This document shows, one piece after another, positions 38,984 to 47,971 of a stretch of DNA of 64,000 nucleotides. Every line of letters begins with the position of its first letter. Position 1 is the first letter of the stretch. Below the pieces are notes generated by a model. It was not told the DNA's origin and searched no databases. It saw only the letters and a program-made list of their open reading frames with translations. The stretch comes from Chelativorans xinjiangensis (GTDB lineage Bacteria; Pseudomonadota; Alphaproteobacteria; Rhizobiales; Rhizobiaceae), in NCBI RefSeq assembly GCF_009812055.1, contig NZ_WQNH01000022.1:1-64000 (forward strand). The letters run 5' to 3'. The position numbers and the translations under genes were made by a program.

Positions 38984-39742
38984 ATGTTTTCACTGACCGA
39001 CAAGGTTGCCATCGTCACCGGCGCCAGCTCCGGCATCGGCCGGGCGGCGGCAAAGCTCTTCGCCGAGGAAGGCGCGAAGGTGGTCGCCAGCGCGCGGCGC
39101 AAGGCCGAGCTCGGCTCGCTGGTGGCGGAGATCCGCGAGGCAGGCGGCGAGGCCGAGGCCCTGCCCGGCGACGTGGCCGACGAGGCCCATGCGGCGGCGC
39201 TGGTGGCGCATGCGGTTGCGCGCTTCGGCGGGCTCGACATCGCCTTCAACAATGCAGGCATCGTCGGGCGGATGGCGCCCGCGCCGGAGCTTGCGCGCGC
39301 GGACTGGGAGGAGGTGCTGAACGTCAACCTCACCGCCGCCTTTCTCGCCGCCAAGCATCAGATTCCAGCCATGCTGGAGCGTAGCGGTGGTGCGCTGATC
39401 TTCACCTCGAGCTTCGTCGGCCATACGGTCGGCATGCCCGGCATGACGGCCTACGCCGCGTCCAAGGCGGGGCTGGTCGGCCTGACGCAGGCCCTTGCGG
39501 CGGAGCACGGGCCGAGCGGCATCCGCGTCAACGCGCTGCTGCCGGGCGGCACCGACACGCCGGCGGCGACCTTCAAGACGCCCGAGGAATGGGCGTTCGT
39601 GGAAGGGCTGCACGCGCTGAAGCGCGTGGCGAGGCCGGAGGAGATCGCCCGTGCCGCGCTCTTCCTCGCTTCGGATGCCGCAAGCTTCGTTACGGGGGCC
39701 GCCATGCTGGCCGACGGCGGCGTGTCGATCAACCGGACGTAA
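38984..39742 (+). CDS. SDR-family oxidoreductase
   Basis: The 252-aa protein has TGASSGIGRAAAKLF at the cofactor site, NNAGIVG, the catalytic Ser region FTSSFVGHTVG and YAASKAGLVG (Tyr, Lys), ending AAMLADGGVSINRT. It matches FabG-like oxidoreductases without a known substrate. ATG 38984 follows GAAAGGATGAACC. It is divergent from soxB. Confidence 0.88.
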   Translation: MFSLTDKVAIVTGASSGIGRAAAKLFAEEGAKVVASARRKAELGSLVAEIREAGGEAEALPGDVADEAHAAALVAHAVARFGGLDIAFNNAGIVGRMAPAPELARADWEEVLNVNLTAAFLAAKHQIPAMLERSGGALIFTSSFVGHTVGMPGMTAYAASKAGLVGLTQALAAEHGPSGIRVNALLPGGTDTPAATFKTPEEWAFVEGLHALKRVARPEEIARAALFLASDAASFVTGAAMLADGGVSINRT

Positions 39743-39948
39743 ACGTCATTCGGCGGCGGCCGCTTGCCCGCGGCCGCCCTCCCCGCGGATCTACACTTCG
39801 CCACAAAGTCACTCGACAAGCCGCGGATATTCTGCTATCAGCCCGCATCCTGCGGGAGATGTCTGCCGCGGGGGATTGGGTATTGAGCCTGGCAAGCGCC
39901 AAGAGGTTCGATGCCGCTATATATCAACGTTTTTGACAGGAAGCCCAA

Positions 39949-40179
39949 GTGCAGGTACTCGTCCGCGACAACAATGTTGACCAGGCGCTTCGCGCGCTGA
40001 AGAAGAAGATGCAGCGCGAAGGTATTTTCCGCGAGATGAAGATGCGCGGGCATTATGAGAAGCCTTCGGAGAAGCGCGCGCGTGAAAAGGCCGAGGCTGT
40101 GCGCCGCGCGCGCAAGCTGGCGCGCAAGCGCGCACAGCGTGAAGGCATCATCGGGGGCGGACGGGTAGCGGCACGCTGA
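39949..40179 (+). CDS. rpsU: 30S ribosomal protein S21
   Basis: The 76-aa basic protein begins [20 protein letters not shown] and has the [20 protein letters not shown] core of S21, followed by an Arg/Lys-rich tail. It sits on the 30S platform near the mRNA exit. The start codon is GTG at 39949, with AGGAAG 9 bases upstream. A terminator follows. Confidence 0.96.
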   Translation: MQVLVRDNNVDQALRALKKKMQREGIFREMKMRGHYEKPSEKRAREKAEAVRRARKLARKRAQREGIIGGGRVAAR

Positions 40180-40218
40180 GTGCCCTTAATTTCGTCCTTT
40201 TCCCCGCTTGAATGCGAA

Positions 40219-40253
40219 GGTGGCGCGATGGAGAGATCGCCGCCGCCTTTTTT
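40219..40253 (+). terminator. Rho-independent terminator after rpsU
   Basis: GGTGGCGCGAT (40219-40229) pairs with ATCGCCGCCGCC (40236-40247) with a single bulge, followed by TTTTTT (40248-40253). It lies 40 bases after the rpsU stop. Confidence 0.75.
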
Positions 40254-40300
40254 ATTGCGGCGATGCGGCCGCGCCCGAGCAGGAACGGACAGCGGAATCG

Positions 40301-41155
40301 ATGGCTGATGTGATGATCTTGAGCAGAATGACGCGCCACAGGGGACTGGCGGCACTGGCACTGGCGGCACTCCTGCCGCTCGCCGCCTGCCAGTCGGCTG
40401 GCGACGCGGTGGACAGTCTTGCCCAGATCGACACCGCGCAGGGTTCGGCCGAGAATATCGGCTCGCTGACGGCCGTCATCGAGCGCACGCCGAACGATCC
40501 CGACGCCTACAACGTGCGCGGCGCCGCTTATGGCCGGGCCGGGCGCTACCGCGAGGCGCTGAAGGACTTCGACCAGGCGATCGCGCTTGCCCCGAACTCG
40601 CACCAGGCCTACGCCAACCGGGCGCTGATCCACCGGTACATGGGCGACCAGGGGAAGGCGCTGGCCGACTACAACAAGGCGATCGAGCTCAACCCGCGCT
40701 ACGATACCGCCTATATCGGCCGCGGCGAGATCTACCGCCAGGCAGGCCGTACGAGCGAGGCCTTCCGCGACTTCGAGCAGGCCATCCAGCTCGACACCAC
40801 CGACCCGCGCGCCTATCACCGGCGCGGCCTGCTCTACCAGGCGAGCGGCCAGCACCAGTTCGCGCTGGAGGACTTCGCCATGGCCATCTCGCTCGCCCCC
40901 GGCGAGCCCTACGGCTACAACGGACGCGGCCTTTCCTATCTTGCCCTCGGCGACGAGGAGAACGCCTTCTCCGACTTCAACACCGCCATCCGGCTGGACG
41001 AGAGCGTTGCCGAAAGCTGGGCCAACCAGGCGCTGATTTTCGAGCGGCGAGGCGAGAACGATCGGGCGGCACGTTCCTATGCGCGCGCCCTGCAGCTCGA
41101 CCCTGAATATGTACCGGCCCGTGAGGGTGTGGCGCGCACGCGCGGATCCGCCTGA
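40301..41155 (+). CDS. TPR-repeat lipoprotein
   Basis: The 284-aa protein has a lipoprotein signal with lipobox LAAC at Cys30, then about six tetratricopeptide repeats from residue 65 to 275 (for example YNVRGAAYGRAGRYREALKD and AYANRALIHRYMGDQGKALA). This resembles NlpI-type lipoproteins that scaffold envelope complexes. ATG 40301 is used; ATG 40313 is the alternative. A shortened palindromic element starts 6 bases after the stop. Confidence 0.9.
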   Translation: MADVMILSRMTRHRGLAALALAALLPLAACQSAGDAVDSLAQIDTAQGSAENIGSLTAVIERTPNDPDAYNVRGAAYGRAGRYREALKDFDQAIALAPNSHQAYANRALIHRYMGDQGKALADYNKAIELNPRYDTAYIGRGEIYRQAGRTSEAFRDFEQAIQLDTTDPRAYHRRGLLYQASGQHQFALEDFAMAISLAPGEPYGYNGRGLSYLALGDEENAFSDFNTAIRLDESVAESWANQALIFERRGENDRAARSYARALQLDPEYVPAREGVARTRGSA

Positions 41156-41160
41156 CGCGC

Positions 41161-41208
41161 CTAGTGATCCTGACAGATGGGTACCATCTGTCAGGATCGC
41201 ACCACTGG
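41161..41208. mobile_element. 48-bp single-hairpin derivative of the MITE-like element, copy D
   Basis: It begins CTAGTG and ends GCACCACTGG, and holds only the ATCCTGACAGATGG/CCATCTGTCAGGAT hairpin of the longer copies. The spacer and the second hairpin are missing, so it looks like an internal deletion product. It sits between the TPR lipoprotein gene and the DUF992 gene. Confidence 0.75.
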
Positions 41209-41265
41209 GAACCATTCCCGCTTCCGTTCTGTTTTGGCCCCAGAAACGGAACGGGAATTCGAGCA

Positions 41266-41754
41266 ATGAAGAAACGCGCACTTGCGGCGCTCGCCGCGGT
41301 CTTCGCCGTGTCGGCGAGCGCCTTGCCTGCCGCCGCCCAACGCACCGAGGTCGGCATCCTCGACTGCATCATCGAAGGCGGCATGGATATCGCGATTGTG
41401 ACCTCCAAGGAGCTTTCCTGCACCTTCCAGCCGGCGGACGATACCCGCCCGCCGGAGAGCTATGTCGGCGTCGTCAACAGGTTCGGCCTCGAGGCTGGGG
41501 TCACGGGCGAGCGCGTGATGCGCTGGCTGGTGATGGCGCCCACCACGACCGACCCATACGCGCCCGGCGCGCTTGAAGACGACTATGTGGGCGCAAGCGC
41601 CGAGGTTACCGCAGGCATCGGCGGCGGCGCCAACGCGCTGTGGAGCGGAACCTACAAGAACCTGATCCTGCAGCCACTGAGCCTGCAGGCGCAGACTGGT
41701 CTGAACCTGGCGGTCGGCGTCAGCGAGTTCCAGTTGCGCTCGACGGCGTTGTAG
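41266..41754 (+). CDS. DUF992 exported protein
   Basis: The 162-aa protein has a signal peptide (residues 1-25, ending PAAAQ) and the DUF992 pattern: RTEVGILDCIIEGG, LSCTFQPADD, ESYVGVVNRFGLEAG and GANALWSGTYKNLILQPLSLQAQTG. Function is unknown; the family is restricted largely to Hyphomicrobiales. The region after the stop leads into the convergent VapC-type gene. Confidence 0.85.
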   Translation: MKKRALAALAAVFAVSASALPAAAQRTEVGILDCIIEGGMDIAIVTSKELSCTFQPADDTRPPESYVGVVNRFGLEAGVTGERVMRWLVMAPTTTDPYAPGALEDDYVGASAEVTAGIGGGANALWSGTYKNLILQPLSLQAQTGLNLAVGVSEFQLRSTAL

Positions 41755-41804
41755 ACATTGATAGGGGACCGGCGGCTTCCCCGCCGCCGGCGGTGGGATG
41801 TGCC

Positions 41805-42230
41805 TCACAGCCCCCGGAAGGGGTTGGTGACACGCAGCAGACCTTCGACATGCAGACCATCCTGCATGTCTTCCGACCACAGAACGGAACAACCGCTGTC
41901 GAGCGCCGACGCTACGATAAGCCCGTCATAGACAGATAATCCGTAGCGTTGTGCCAGCTCCAACCCATTCTGGTGAATGCGCAGCGTTAAATCCTCGACC
42001 TGCAAAAGGCCCCGTACGCTCTCGATGAACAGTTGCACCTCATCCCAGCTCAAACGCATCTTACGCCGCCCCGCATTGGCGATCTCGTTCAGCACTTGAA
42101 TGCTAATGACACCGCCACGGCCGACGATATCTTCCGCCCGCTGCGCCTTTTGGCGGTCATCGGAGGCGAGATAGAGGATTACGTTGGTATCGATGAAAGC
42201 AGACGGGCTCTTGTCTGCTCTACCGAGCAT
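41805..42230 (-). CDS. PIN-domain RNase toxin (VapC-like)
   Basis: The 141-aa protein has the four acidic residues of a PIN active site: D14 in FIDTNVILYL, E49 in LNEIANA, D102 in YDGLIVASAL and D121 in WSEDMQDG. VapC-type toxins cut specific tRNAs or rRNA when their antitoxin is lost. Its ATG overlaps the end of the antitoxin gene by 11 bases. No signs of damage. Confidence 0.88.
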   Translation of the reverse strand: MLGRADKSPSAFIDTNVILYLASDDRQKAQRAEDIVGRGGVISIQVLNEIANAGRRKMRLSWDEVQLFIESVRGLLQVEDLTLRIHQNGLELAQRYGLSVYDGLIVASALDSGCSVLWSEDMQDGLHVEGLLRVTNPFRGL

Positions 42231-42450
42231 TCAATTCGTCCCGGTCGAAGCGAAAGTCGGCAGGCAGACGTCCGCGAAACTGCTGAAGGCGCTGCAGGAG
42301 CGCCTTGCGGTCGGGCTTCTTGGCTATTGCCAGAGAGCGCAGGCCCTCCGCATGGAGATCTATCTCGTCACCTTCCTTCAACTCCAAAAGCTGGACCACC
42401 GAGGAAGGAAGGCGGATGGCAAGACTGTTGCCCCATTTGGAAACACGCAT
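42220..42450 (-). CDS. AbrB/MazE-type antitoxin of the PIN toxin
   Basis: The 76-aa protein starts MRVSKWGNSLAIRLPSSVVQ, the swapped-hairpin DNA-binding fold of AbrB/MazE antitoxins, with a C-terminal part (QFRGRLPADFRFDRDELNAR) that should bind and block the toxin. ATG 42450 is chosen; an upstream ATG would include the operator. It overlaps the toxin gene and lies just downstream of a perfect palindrome. Confidence 0.87.
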   Translation of the reverse strand: MRVSKWGNSLAIRLPSSVVQLLELKEGDEIDLHAEGLRSLAIAKKPDRKALLQRLQQFRGRLPADFRFDRDELNAR

Positions 42451-42464
42451 GTCCGACCTCCATT

Positions 42465-42489
42465 GATATACATTTTTCATATGTATATC
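42465..42489 (-). promoter_or_regulatory. Operator palindrome of the VapBC-type pair
   Basis: GATATACAT (42465-42473) and ATGTATATC (42481-42489) are perfect inverted repeats with a 7-base spacer, 15 bases upstream of the antitoxin start. Such palindromes are bound by antitoxin-toxin complexes for autoregulation. AT-rich composition makes it stand out. Confidence 0.7.
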
Positions 42490-42506
42490 AGGAAGCGGCG
42501 ATGTCA

Positions 42507-42538
42507 ACAAAAAAGCCCGGCCGCAACGGCCGGGCTTT
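42507..42538 (-). terminator. Terminator after pntB
   Basis: AAAGCCCGGCCG (42512-42523), loop CAA and CGGCCGGGCTTT (42527-42538) form a 12-bp perfect stem; on the minus strand it is followed by a T run and TTGTTG. It lies 20 bases after the pntB stop and also separates it from the TA pair's operator. Confidence 0.85.
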
Positions 42539-42558
42539 CAATCCTGTTTGAGCCGCAC

Positions 42559-43956
42559 TCAGCTCTCCAGCGCCTTGACGATGTCTTCCGTCATCTTCTT
42601 GGCGTCGCCCAGGAGCATCATCGTGCCGTCCTTGTAGAACAGCGTGTTGTCGATGCCGGCGTAGCCGGAGCCGAGCGAGCGCTTGACGAAGAGGCAGGTG
42701 CGGGCCTTGTCAACTTCCAGGATCGGCATGCCGTAGATGGGCGAGGTCTTGTCGTCGCGGGCCGCCGGGTTCGTCACGTCGTTGGCGCCGATGACATAGG
42801 CGACGTCGGCCTGGGCGAACTCGGAGTTGATGTCCTCCAGCTCGAAAACCTCGTCGTACGGCACCTGTGCTTCGGCGAGCAGCACGTTCATGTGGCCCGG
42901 CATGCGACCGGCCACCGGGTGGATGGCGTATTTCACCTCGACGCCGGCGGCCTTCAGCTTGTCGGCCATCTCGCGCAGCGCGTGCTGCGCCTGGGCGACA
43001 GCCATGCCGTAGCCGGGCACGATGATGACCTTCTGCGCATTCTGCATCAGGTAGGCCGCATCGTCCGCCGACCCCTGCTTGACCGTACGCTCGATACCGT
43101 CATCCGCCGCCACCGCTGTCTCGCCGCCAAAGCCGCCGAGGATGACGGAGATGAAGGAGCGGTTCATGCCCTTGCACATGATGTAGGAGAGGATCGCGCC
43201 GGAGGAGCCGACCAGCGCGCCGGTGATGATGAGCGCCAAATTGCCGAGCGTAAAGCCGATGCCGGCCGCTGCCCACCCCGAGTAGGAGTTGAGCATCGAG
43301 ACCACCACCGGCATATCGGCGCCGCCGATGGGGATGATGATGAGCACGCCGAGCGTCAGCGACAGAAGAACGATGAGCCAGAAGACCGTGTGGCTCTGCC
43401 CCATCACCAGCATGGCGATAAGAATGACCAGCGCGATGCCGATGCCGGCATTGACCGCATGCCGCATGGGCAGAAGGATCGGCTTGCCCGACATGCGGCC
43501 GTCGAGCTTCAGGAAAGCGATGATGGAGCCGGTGAAGGTGACGGCACCGATGGCGACGCCCAGCGACATCTCGACCAGCGCCTGCCCATGGATGGCACCG
43601 AGCGTGCCGATGTCGAAGCTTTCCGGCGAATAGAGCGCGGCGGCCGCAACCATGACGGCGGCAAGCCCGACGAGCGAGTGGAAGGCAGCGACGAGCTGCG
43701 GCATCTTCGTCATCTGGATTCGCCGGGCGATCACCGCGCCGACCGAGCCGCCGATGGCCAGCCCCAGGACGATGAGCAGAAAGCCGCCTAGCGACGGCGT
43801 GGCGAAGGCCAGCGTCGTCAGGATGGCGATCCCCATGCCAACCATGCCGTAGAAATTGCCCTGGCGGCTGGTTGTCGGGTGCGAGAGCCCCCTCAGCGCC
43901 AGGATGAAGAGGATGCCGGAGACGAGATAGAGGAAGGATGCAAGATTGGCGCTCAC
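42559..43956 (-). CDS. pntB: NAD(P) transhydrogenase subunit beta
   Basis: The 465-aa membrane subunit holds the proton channel helices (about residues 1-260) and the NADP-binding domain III (IIVPGYGMAVAQAQHALREM and YVIGANDVTNPAARDD). The enzyme uses the proton gradient to make NADPH from NADH, supplying for instance the glutamate synthase. It follows pntAB by 1 base and is last in pntAA-pntAB-pntB. Confidence 0.95.
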   Translation of the reverse strand: MSANLASFLYLVSGILFILALRGLSHPTTSRQGNFYGMVGMGIAILTTLAFATPSLGGFLLIVLGLAIGGSVGAVIARRIQMTKMPQLVAAFHSLVGLAAVMVAAAALYSPESFDIGTLGAIHGQALVEMSLGVAIGAVTFTGSIIAFLKLDGRMSGKPILLPMRHAVNAGIGIALVILIAMLVMGQSHTVFWLIVLLSLTLGVLIIIPIGGADMPVVVSMLNSYSGWAAAGIGFTLGNLALIITGALVGSSGAILSYIMCKGMNRSFISVILGGFGGETAVAADDGIERTVKQGSADDAAYLMQNAQKVIIVPGYGMAVAQAQHALREMADKLKAAGVEVKYAIHPVAGRMPGHMNVLLAEAQVPYDEVFELEDINSEFAQADVAYVIGANDVTNPAARDDKTSPIYGMPILEVDKARTCLFVKRSLGSGYAGIDNTLFYKDGTMMLLGDAKKMTEDIVKALES

Positions 43957-43957
43957 G

Positions 43958-44371
43958 TCACTTGTCCTTCTTCTTGTACATCGCCAGCATCCGCTGGGTG
44001 ACGAGGAAGCCGCCGAAGATGTTGACTGCTGAAAGCATCAGCGCAACGAAGCCGAAGCCGGTGGCAAGCCCGGAAGCAGAGATGCCGACTGCCAGAAGCG
44101 CGCCGACGACGATGACCGAGGAGATGGCATTGGTGACCGACATCAGCGGTGTGTGCAGCGCCGGGGTCACGGACCACACGACATAATAGCCGACGAAGAT
44201 TGCCAGCACGAAAATTGCGAAGCGGAAGACGAAGGGGTCGATGGCCCCGCCCGTCGCGCCATGCGCGAGCGCGCCGGCGGCATCGGCCGCTTCCATGTTC
44301 TCCAAGGCGGCGCGCACGCCCGCGGTGGCGCGCTCGAGCTGCTCGAGCGCCTGTTCGACAGTGTTTTCCAT
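43958..44371 (-). CDS. pntAB: NAD(P) transhydrogenase subunit alpha part 2
   Basis: The 137-aa protein has an N-terminal helical region followed by about four membrane segments ([35 protein letters not shown] and [20 protein letters not shown]), the part that is the C-terminal half of PntA in enterobacteria. Its start overlaps the pntAA stop by one base. Confidence 0.93.
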   Translation of the reverse strand: MENTVEQALEQLERATAGVRAALENMEAADAAGALAHGATGGAIDPFVFRFAIFVLAIFVGYYVVWSVTPALHTPLMSVTNAISSVIVVGALLAVGISASGLATGFGFVALMLSAVNIFGGFLVTQRMLAMYKKKDK

Positions 44372-45723
44372 CAGGCTTCTCCCCCGGATTTGCGCGTGGC
44401 GGGCTTCCTGGCTGAAGCTGACGACGTGCGCTTGGCGCCCCCCGTGCCAGCGGCCGTCCCGGAAGCGGGCTCGCCTTGCTTAAGCTCCGGCGAAGCGGGC
44501 TTGGCCGCTGCCTTGCGCCGCGCCGGCGCCTTCTTGGGTGCAGCTTTGGGTGCCGGCTCGGCACCCTTGGCAGAGCCGGCAAAGTTCGGGTGCACCACCG
44601 CGCCGTCACGGGTGAGCATGGTGGCCTTCACCAGCTCGTCCTCGAAATCGATGGCGAGCGCTTGTTTCTCCTTGTCGACCATCGTCTCCAGGAAGGCGAA
44701 GAGGTTGCGCGCGTAGAGCAGCGAGGCGGAAGCGGCGACACGGCCCGGCACGTTGAGATGGCCGAGGATCTTGACACCGTTTGCCGTGGTGACGACCTCG
44801 CCGGCCTTCGCGCCCTCGACGTTGCCGCCGCGCTCCACCGCGAGATCGACAACGACGGAGCCCGGCCGCATGGACTTCACCATCTGAGCCGACACCAGGC
44901 GCGGCGCCGGCCGGCCGGGAATGAGGGCGGTGGTGATGACGATGTCCTGCTTGGCGATGTGGTCGGCGACGAGCTCTGCTTGAGCTTTTTTCTCGTCGTC
45001 CGTCAGCTCGCGCGCATAGCCGCCTTCGCCCGAGGCGTCCTTCAGTGCGTCGGTCATGATGAACTTGGCGCCGAGGGAGGCGACCTGCTCGCCCGCCGCC
45101 GCGCGCACGTCGGTCGCCGTCACCACGGCGCCGAGACGGCGCGCCGTGGCAATGGCCTGCAGGCCGGCAACACCGGCGCCCATGACGAACACCTTGGCCG
45201 CCGGCACGGTGCCCGCGGCCGTCATCATCATCGGCAATGCCCGGTCGTATTCGGCCGCTGCATCGATGACGGCGCGGTAGCCGGCTAGGTTCGCCTGGCT
45301 CGACAAGACGTCCATCGACTGGGCACGCGTTATGCGCGGCATGAACTCCATGGCAAATGCCGTGATGCCGGCTTTCGCCATCGCCGCCACCTCGGCCTCG
45401 TTGCCGTAGGGATCCATGGTGGCGATAACGACGGCGCCTTGTCTGTAGGTTTTCAGCTCGGCGGCCGTCGGGCGGCGCAGCTTCAGCACCACGTCGGCCT
45501 TGGCGGCGTCCGCCGCCTGGCCGATCGCCGCCCCGGCTTGTCTGAAATCCTCGTCCGGAATGCGCGAGAGGCTGCCGGCGTCCTTTTCGACCGTCACACC
45601 GAAGCCGAGGCCGACAAGCCGCTTCACCGTGTCGGGCGAGACCGCCACGCGCGGCTCGTTGCCGGCGACCTCCCTGGGCACGAAAATCGTCTGTCCCACC
45701 GTCGTATCCTTGTCGTTGGACAT
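44371..45723 (-). CDS. pntAA: NAD(P) transhydrogenase subunit alpha part 1, with Ala/Lys-rich tail
   Basis: The 450-aa protein carries the NAD-binding domain [41 protein letters not shown] and [20 protein letters not shown]. Domain I ends near residue 385. A tail of about 65 residues then follows, rich in Ala, Lys and Pro (for example [20 protein letters not shown]), which is not part of domain I in well-known PntAA proteins. Start ATG 45723 is chosen; the frame continues upstream only by chance. An oxidase subunit gene precedes it by 32 bases. Confidence 0.92.
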   Translation of the reverse strand: MSNDKDTTVGQTIFVPREVAGNEPRVAVSPDTVKRLVGLGFGVTVEKDAGSLSRIPDEDFRQAGAAIGQAADAAKADVVLKLRRPTAAELKTYRQGAVVIATMDPYGNEAEVAAMAKAGITAFAMEFMPRITRAQSMDVLSSQANLAGYRAVIDAAAEYDRALPMMMTAAGTVPAAKVFVMGAGVAGLQAIATARRLGAVVTATDVRAAAGEQVASLGAKFIMTDALKDASGEGGYARELTDDEKKAQAELVADHIAKQDIVITTALIPGRPAPRLVSAQMVKSMRPGSVVVDLAVERGGNVEGAKAGEVVTTANGVKILGHLNVPGRVAASASLLYARNLFAFLETMVDKEKQALAIDFEDELVKATMLTRDGAVVHPNFAGSAKGAEPAPKAAPKKAPARRKAAAKPASPELKQGEPASGTAAGTGGAKRTSSASARKPATRKSGGEA

Positions 45724-45755
45724 CCCCCAGCGCGGGTGGACCCGCGCGCCGCGCG

Positions 45756-45983
45756 TCAGCGCAGCATCCAGACGCCGAGCGCGCAGATGAGAATGAAGAG
45801 GATGAGGCTGGAGATGAAGCCTGCCGCGGTGAAGAAGCCGAAGGCCATCGCAATCAGCGTGGCGGCGACCACCAGGCAGGTGTATTTGGCAATCGTCAGG
45901 AAGAGGCTGTAGGTGCGTTCGTGTTCCGCGTAGTCCATTTCCGCACCCTTTTCTGCCGGTCCATCCGGCTGTTTCTCTGCCAT
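45756..45983 (-). CDS. aa3-type cytochrome c oxidase subunit IV
   Basis: The 75-aa protein has a short charged N-terminus with MDYAEHERTYSLF, the typical motif of this family, then two hydrophobic stretches (AKYTCLVVAATLIAMAFGFF and SSLILFILICALGVW). It is a small accessory subunit of aa3 oxidase in Alphaproteobacteria. The gene commonly sits upstream of pntAA in this group. Confidence 0.88.
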   Translation of the reverse strand: MAEKQPDGPAEKGAEMDYAEHERTYSLFLTIAKYTCLVVAATLIAMAFGFFTAAGFISSLILFILICALGVWMLR

Positions 45984-46190
45984 CGCATACCCCCTCGGGA
46001 TGAAGACTGGCAAGGGGAATAGCGAAAACGCCGCCCAAGGGCAATGGGCCGCATGGACGCATGCCACCCTATGTCCTGGCTCGCGAAATTGGTACGTTGG
46101 ATGTAACGGTTTGGAAGCGCGGATGAAGTGATGGTCGAAATCCTGCCGCTCGGTGAGCTTTACCCCAACCCCACCTTCGAGGGCGCCTGA

Positions 46191-46730
46191 ATGGCGAAGC
46201 CGACAACCGGCTGGCAAGCCGCCGGGCGCGATCGGTTTCGCCCGGTGATCGAGACGATGGGGTTGTCGCCCGGCGACCGGCTCCTGGAAATCGGCTGCGG
46301 CAACGGCGTCTCCGTGGAGATGATCTGCAAGGCCTGCCCCGCGGCGAACATCACCGCTATCGACCGCTCGACCAAGATGACCGAACGCGCAGTTGAGAGG
46401 AACCGCGCCCATGTCGAGACCGGCCGGGCGCGCATCCTGACGGCGCCGCTGGTGGGATTGCGGCTTGAGGAGCGCTTCGGCAAGATCTTCGCCGTCAACG
46501 TCAACGTCTTCTGGATGAAGCCGGCACGGGAACTGGAGGTGGTGAGACGCCTACTGGCGCCGCGAGGAACGCTGTATCTGTTCTACCAACCGCCCGCCGG
46601 CAGCAGCGTCATCGAGCTTCAAAAGAAACTGCGCCGCAATCTGGAGGCAGCTCGATTCTCTGTCGCGGGCGAGCACGAGATATCTGCTTCCGCTATCGTT
46701 ACGAGCTGCACGCAGGCGAAGGCCGGGTAG
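46191..46730 (+). CDS. Class I SAM-dependent methyltransferase
   Basis: The 179-aa protein has SAM motif I LEIGCGNGVSVEM (about residues 30-42), the acidic residue of motif II in ITAIDRSTKM and motif post-I features in ILTAPLVGL. The later part reads FAVNVNVFWMKPARELEVVR and GTLYLFYQPP. It is short and has no substrate-specific domain. Start ATG 46191. No partner gene is evident. Confidence 0.8.
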   Translation: MAKPTTGWQAAGRDRFRPVIETMGLSPGDRLLEIGCGNGVSVEMICKACPAANITAIDRSTKMTERAVERNRAHVETGRARILTAPLVGLRLEERFGKIFAVNVNVFWMKPARELEVVRRLLAPRGTLYLFYQPPAGSSVIELQKKLRRNLEAARFSVAGEHEISASAIVTSCTQAKAG

Positions 46731-46844
46731 GCGCAGGGTTTCAATCGCACTCCTCACTTCCCACAAAAGAATCCACAGCACGTCTTTATTGATCAGGCAG
46801 AACGGGGTTTGATTGGCCTGTTTTGGAAGACGAGGGGCGAAACA

Positions 46845-47969
46845 GTGAACCCTGCGGCACTTGTTTCATGGCAAAGGAGCACTCTTGCGGTGTTCGCACT
46901 GGCCTTCGTGGTCAGCCTGTTGGCGACCGGCGGCCTGCGCGCTCAGGAGGAAGACGCACCGCTGTCTCGCCAGCCGCTGAAGGTCGGTCTCTATGTCAGC
47001 CCGCCATTTGTTATGAAGGAGGGCGACCGTTTCACAGGCATGGCGGTCGAGCTGTGGGAGCGTGTTGCCTCGGGGCTCGATCTCCAGTTCGACTACGAGG
47101 AGACCCCCACGATCAGGGATCTCGTCCAGGCGACGGCCGACGGTGATCTCGACGTCGCCCTGACCAACCTGACGATCACCGAAAGGCGCGCCCAGCGCAT
47201 CGACTTCACCCATCCCTGGTACGACGCGGGGCTGCGGCTGATGGTCAACGAGGACCAGGGGGCCGGCTTCTGGGACGTCGTCGCCGGCCTGCGGGAATCG
47301 GGCCACCTCAGGGCCTATGCCTGGCTTGCCTTCGTCATCGTCGTTGCCACGGTGCTGCTGACCCTGTTCGACCGGCTGTTCGACAAGGACTTCCCGCGCC
47401 GCTGGCGCGACGGGCTGGCCGAGAGCTTCTATTCGGTGATGTCCGTCGCCACCTCCGGCAAGCCGGCGGCGCGCAAGAACCTGTTCGGCTGGATCGGGCG
47501 CGTGTGGCAGGCCCTGTGGCTGGTTTGCGGGATTGCCGTGCTCGCCTATCTCACATCCTCGGTCACCAGCGTCATGACGACGCTGTCGCTCACCAACCGG
47601 ATCAACAGTATTGACGACCTGCCGGGCAAGACCGTCGGCGTCTTCACCGGCAGCGTGGCCGAGGAATACGCCGAGGAGAACGGGATCGCCGTGCGCTCCT
47701 ACCGGGAGATCGAAGGGGCCGTGGCGGCGCTCATCGACGGCAGGATCGAGGCGGTGATCGCCGATGCGCCGGTGCTGGAATATTACGCCCTCCAACACCC
47801 GGATCTGCCGGTCACCGTGGTCGGCCGCATCTTCGCCCCGGACAAATACGGCTTCGGCCTGCAGCACACGAGCGAGCTGACGCGGCCGCTCACGGTGGAG
47901 ATCATCGGCGAGCACGAGAGCGGCGCGCTGGAAACGCTGCGGGCGAAATATTTCGGCGAGCGAGAATAG
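46845..47969 (+). CDS. Prokaryotic ionotropic glutamate receptor-like channel (GluR0-like layout)
   Basis: The 374-aa protein has a signal peptide ending LRAQ (residue 34), then half of an SBP_bac_3 ligand domain (S1, about 44-140: LKVGLYVSPPFVMKEGDRFT and ITERRAQRIDFTHPWYDAGL). A helix at 157-176, a pore-like loop around 192-206 and a second helix at 218-246 follow, and the second half-domain S2 spans 247-372, with IADAPVLEYY. This split order defines receptor-type channels. The pore loop reads SVMSVATSGKP and lacks the potassium-type GYG. GTG 46845 follows GAGGGGCG. It converges on livF with 2 bases between the stop codons. Confidence 0.85.
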   Translation: MNPAALVSWQRSTLAVFALAFVVSLLATGGLRAQEEDAPLSRQPLKVGLYVSPPFVMKEGDRFTGMAVELWERVASGLDLQFDYEETPTIRDLVQATADGDLDVALTNLTITERRAQRIDFTHPWYDAGLRLMVNEDQGAGFWDVVAGLRESGHLRAYAWLAFVIVVATVLLTLFDRLFDKDFPRRWRDGLAESFYSVMSVATSGKPAARKNLFGWIGRVWQALWLVCGIAVLAYLTSSVTSVMTTLSLTNRINSIDDLPGKTVGVFTGSVAEEYAEENGIAVRSYREIEGAVAALIDGRIEAVIADAPVLEYYALQHPDLPVTVVGRIFAPDKYGFGLQHTSELTRPLTVEIIGEHESGALETLRAKYFGERE

Positions 47970-47971
47970 AC

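Noticed and set aside
42184-43791. 535-residue open frame opposite pntB
   Set aside because: It crosses the toxin-antitoxin pair, a terminator and the transhydrogenase gene; not a gene.
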